From NCBI GenBank assembly GCA_027482725.1, contig JAIXVT010000058.1, positions 1 to 7,763 of the forward strand: a stretch of DNA of 7,763 nucleotides, in the 5' to 3' direction. The notes under the pieces are model-generated. The model saw only the letters and a list, made by a program, of their open reading frames with translations, was not told the origin of the DNA and ran no database searches. This document shows, one piece after another, positions 6,028 to 7,763 of this stretch. A program made the position numbers and the translations under genes. This stretch comes from Pseudomonadota bacterium (lineage in GTDB: Bacteria > Bdellovibrionota > UBA1018 > CAIMNF01). Each line of letters begins with the position of its first letter. The first letter of the stretch is position 1.

Positions 6028-6738
6028 CTATTTTGCAATTCGAATTCCGATGCCCGCCGAACCCCAAACCCCTCCGTTAAACCGAATCACTTGGTCTCCG
6101 GCATCGAGATTCATTGCATCCCAGCCGGTTCGGAGATTCACCGTGAATCCGCCTTTTATTCGGGTAAAACGAACCCCTACAACGGGACCCATTCCCGAAG
6201 CGCCTCCGAGAGGTCCGGCAACTGATGTCATGGCTATCCCCAGATAGATGGGGTAATCCCCCAAGATTTGCTTAGGAACATGAAGCCCCCAGGTAAATCT
6301 TCCACCGATACCTTTCGCGTTGCGGTACTGAGACTGACCGATATCGAGAGTAAAATGGTGACTCACTACACCCCGGTTGCTGAGCGGAACGAATGTGATC
6401 TCGCCGCCTAAAAAGTGATGGTTGTGGGTGCCCAAGCCTCCCGCTAGTCCTAGGTATATCGCTGATTTGGCCACACTGTGTTGGGACAATAGCTCAGCCA
6501 CGTGCTTTGCCGAAAGGAGCTGTTGTTCGGATTCTGGCTTCAGTTCGTCATCGTGGATTTCGAATGAAATATCACGAACCGTGTATCCACTTGTGCCCGG
6601 ATGGGTGTGATCACAGAGAGCAACGCCTTCGACCGGGCTTGAGCAGGACTCATGGGTCGGGTTCAAGCTTTCTTGGGCGAAAGTCGGAGCGGAAAGATGG
6701 GTGAGGGCAAAAACCAGTAGCTTAAGCGATAGCGTCAT
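6028..6738 (-). CDS. Exported beta-rich protein, probable outer-membrane or periplasmic protein
   Basis: This 236-residue protein has a clear signal peptide: Lys near the start, a hydrophobic core (LLVFALTHL) and a likely cleavage after APTFA at residue 21. The mature part begins with a short segment holding two Cys (32 and 42). A hydrophilic helix follows at about 66-88. From residue 93 on, short alternating strands rich in Gly and aromatic residues end in GVWGSAGIGIRIAK, in the manner of small outer-membrane barrels or YXW-like exported proteins. The last residue is Lys rather than the usual Phe or Trp, so barrel insertion is uncertain. I do not recognise the family. The ribosome site is weak (AGAG about nine bases before ATG 6738). 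It is convergent with the MotB-like gene and divergent from the sensor gene. Confidence 0.7.
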   Translation of the reverse strand: MTLSLKLLVFALTHLSAPTFAQESLNPTHESCSSPVEGVALCDHTHPGTSGYTVRDISFEIHDDELKPESEQQLLSAKHVAELLSQHSVAKSAIYLGLAGGLGTHNHHFLGGEITFVPLSNRGVVSHHFTLDIGQSQYRNAKGIGGRFTWGLHVPKQILGDYPIYLGIAMTSVAGPLGGASGMGPVVGVRFTRIKGGFTVNLRTGWDAMNLDAGDQVIRFNGGVWGSAGIGIRIAK

Positions 6739-6783
6739 TTTTTACACTCTAAGAGTTTATAAACATTTGTCAAACAATGACGC

Positions 6784-6810
6784 CAATTCAACGACGTTAT
6801 TTGTGAATTG
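6784..6810. repeat. Perfect 7-bp inverted repeat with a nested dyad, candidate operator
   Basis: CAATTCA (6784-6790) is the exact reverse complement of TGAATTG (6804-6810), with a 13-base spacer. Within it, AACG-A-CGTT (6790-6798) forms a second small dyad. The element is near the middle of the divergent region, a typical place for a regulator that controls both genes. No T run follows it, so it is not a terminator. Confidence 0.5.
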
Positions 6811-6834
6811 AGAAATTTATTCAAGGTTTGTAAA

Positions 6835-6864
6835 CTGAAAAAATTAATAGTGATTTTTTATATT
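6835..6864 (+). promoter_or_regulatory. Candidate promoter of the sensor gene
   Basis: TATATT at 6859-6864 is a good -10 box. CTGAAA at 6835-6840 is a weak -35 match, with an 18-base spacer. Transcription would begin about 20 bases before ATG 6893. The -10 is plausible; the -35 is poor. Confidence 0.35.
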
Positions 6865-6878
6865 AGAACGTTCAAAAA

Positions 6879-6886
6879 AAGGAAAG
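6879..6886 (+). promoter_or_regulatory. Ribosome binding site of the sensor gene
   Basis: AAGGAAAG precedes ATG 6893 at normal spacing and supports that start for the gene running off the end of the window. Confidence 0.7.
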
Positions 6887-6892
6887 CAACAG

Positions 6893-7763
6893 ATGGCGGC
6901 ACCCGCAACGCAGTGGTCGTTTCAAAAGAAAATTCTTGTATTAACCGTTGGAATTACGGTCTTGTTGAGTGCCGTCTCGCTTTATAGCGCGCGCTACATG
7001 ATTGGACAGCTAAAAGTGGGATATACCCGCCAGTTCGAATTGATTTCAGATTCTATTGAATATGGAATCGCAGCCCAGTTTTTTGAACGCTACGGGGATA
7101 TTCAGGCGTTTGCCGCAAACCCGGGTATTCAAAGTCCATCGCGTGATGAGATTGTGGGACACCTCAACACTTACATTGCGCTTTACGGAATCTATGATTT
7201 GATTACGGTCGTCGATAAGACGGGAAGGCTTGTCGCGGTCAACTCCAAATCCCCTGCGGGAAAAGACATCCAAGTTTCCGGACTTTATCAAAAGAATTTT
7301 TCTGAGGAATCTTGGTTTAAAGCAACGTTAGCCGGTCAGTTTATCGAGGATAAAGAGCGTAATTTTTCGGGGACCTATGTCGAGGACCCTAGGTTTAGTC
7401 CTCTCGTTTCCGAGGCTTATTCCGATGAAAACGCTTATAACAATGTGTTCGCCGCTCAGTTGAAGAACAGAAAGGGAGAAATCATTGGAGTGATTGCCAA
7501 TCACGCCGGGTTTCGGTGGGTGGAAGGAGAGCTTGTTGCGGGAGCCCAAATGCTCAAAGATGCGGGCTATACCCGTGGGGATGTTCTTCTGGTCAACAAA
7601 CAAGGAGTGGTGTTGTCCGAAGTTGATCAAACTCAGGCTCAAAACGGAGCGTATGTTGCATCTCGGGATAAAAATGTTGTCGGGGCCCTTAATCTCTCTG
7701 CAACGAACAACGCGGTTGTAGAGGTGCTCAAGGGTAAGGATGGGTTAACAGAAACGCTTCACA
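6893..7763 (+). CDS. Transmembrane sensor with Cache-type periplasmic domain, probable methyl-accepting chemotaxis protein (3' truncated by window)
   Basis: The frame is open from ATG 6893 to the edge, giving 290 residues. One membrane helix lies at about 13-35 after a basic N-terminus (QKK). A periplasmic sensing domain of the double-Cache type follows: an amphipathic helix near 45-75, strand pairs around DLITVVDKTGRLVAVNS (102-118), the typical SWF element at 140-142 in the ligand pocket region, NRKGEIIGVIANHAGF (192-207) and a second lobe starting at VLLVNKQGVVLSE (231-243). These proteins sense small molecules outside the inner membrane and pass the signal to CheA. No HAMP or signalling domain is inside the window, so a histidine kinase or diguanylate cyclase with the same sensor remains possible. 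The gene has a good ribosome site and lies downstream of the divergent intergenic region. Confidence 0.85.
   Translation, partial: MAAPATQWSFQKKILVLTVGITVLLSAVSLYSARYMIGQLKVGYTRQFELISDSIEYGIAAQFFERYGDIQAFAANPGIQSPSRDEIVGHLNTYIALYGIYDLITVVDKTGRLVAVNSKSPAGKDIQVSGLYQKNFSEESWFKATLAGQFIEDKERNFSGTYVEDPRFSPLVSEAYSDENAYNNVFAAQLKNRKGEIIGVIANHAGFRWVEGELVAGAQMLKDAGYTRGDVLLVNKQGVVLSEVDQTQAQNGAYVASRDKNVVGALNLSATNNAVVEVLKGKDGLTETLH

Larger units (their letters stand above)
6739..6892. promoter_or_regulatory. AT-rich divergent intergenic region with several inverted repeats
   Basis: These 154 bases hold the start regions of the exported-protein gene (minus) and the sensor gene (plus). They are clearly more AT-rich than their surroundings. 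They contain several dyads: ACTCT-A-AGAGT (6746-6756), GTTTATAAAC (6755-6764), CAATTCA and TGAATTG (6784-6790 and 6804-6810), and GTTTGTAAAC (6826-6835). No ORF of note is visible. This is the only sizeable non-coding stretch in the window. Confidence 0.7.

Noticed and set aside
5971..6247. Plus-strand frames of 75-84 codons at the end of the MotB-like gene
   Set aside because: They lie antisense to the exported-protein gene, lack ribosome sites and have no family features.
6768..6773. Perfect minus-strand TTGACA as -35 of the exported-protein gene
   Set aside because: No acceptable -10 box is found 16-18 bases downstream; the nearby TATAAA is too close at about six bases, so I do not call a promoter.
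7046..7642. Minus-strand frames of 81 and 104 codons near the window end
   Set aside because: They are antisense to the sensor gene, whose long open frame, ribosome site and Cache-like motifs are much better supported.

Overview
The window looks like ordinary chromosomal DNA from a Gram-negative, diderm, motile or chemotactic bacterium with roughly balanced base composition. Three features point this way: an exported protein with a clear signal peptide that looks outer-membrane-like, an inner-membrane HtpX protease, and a membrane-bound sensor of the chemoreceptor type. A complete set of lower mevalonate-pathway kinases is unusual in Gram-negatives and is known from groups such as Bdellovibrionota, Myxococcota, Coxiella and spirochaetes. 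A Bdellovibrio-like predator lineage is my best guess, but this is inference and not shown by any marker gene here. I saw no rRNA, tRNA, CRISPR, insertion sequence or integrase.

Positions 1-2782 hold a tightly packed plus-strand operon for isoprenoid precursor synthesis. It runs as a divergent phosphomevalonate kinase (98-973), diphosphomevalonate decarboxylase (976-1977) and mevalonate kinase (1970-2782). Together they would turn mevalonate into isopentenyl diphosphate. The genes abut or overlap, and the first seems to be coupled to a 24-codon ORF and an upstream gene tail through ATGA overlaps. The decarboxylase gene carries an uninterrupted run of 19 A (1764-1782). Gaining or losing one A puts a stop codon immediately after the run, ahead of the catalytic aspartate. 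This is the most striking signal in the window.

The heat-shock-type membrane metalloprotease gene htpX (2827-3738) follows after 44 bases, with a small hairpin over its ribosome binding site. It is convergent with an unrecognised membrane-anchored protein on the minus strand (3735-4784), and the two genes share a TTAA that gives both their stop codons. Diverging from that gene is a two-gene unit (4807-6002) joined by an ATGA overlap. Its proteins resemble, in topology and weak motifs, a degenerate MotA/MotB stator-like pair in which the usual ion-path residues are not visible.

An exported beta-rich protein (6028-6738, minus strand) comes next. A 154-base AT-rich divergent intergenic region follows, with several inverted repeats. 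The window ends in the N-terminal part of a transmembrane sensor with a double-Cache-like periplasmic domain (6893 to the edge), probably a methyl-accepting chemotaxis protein.
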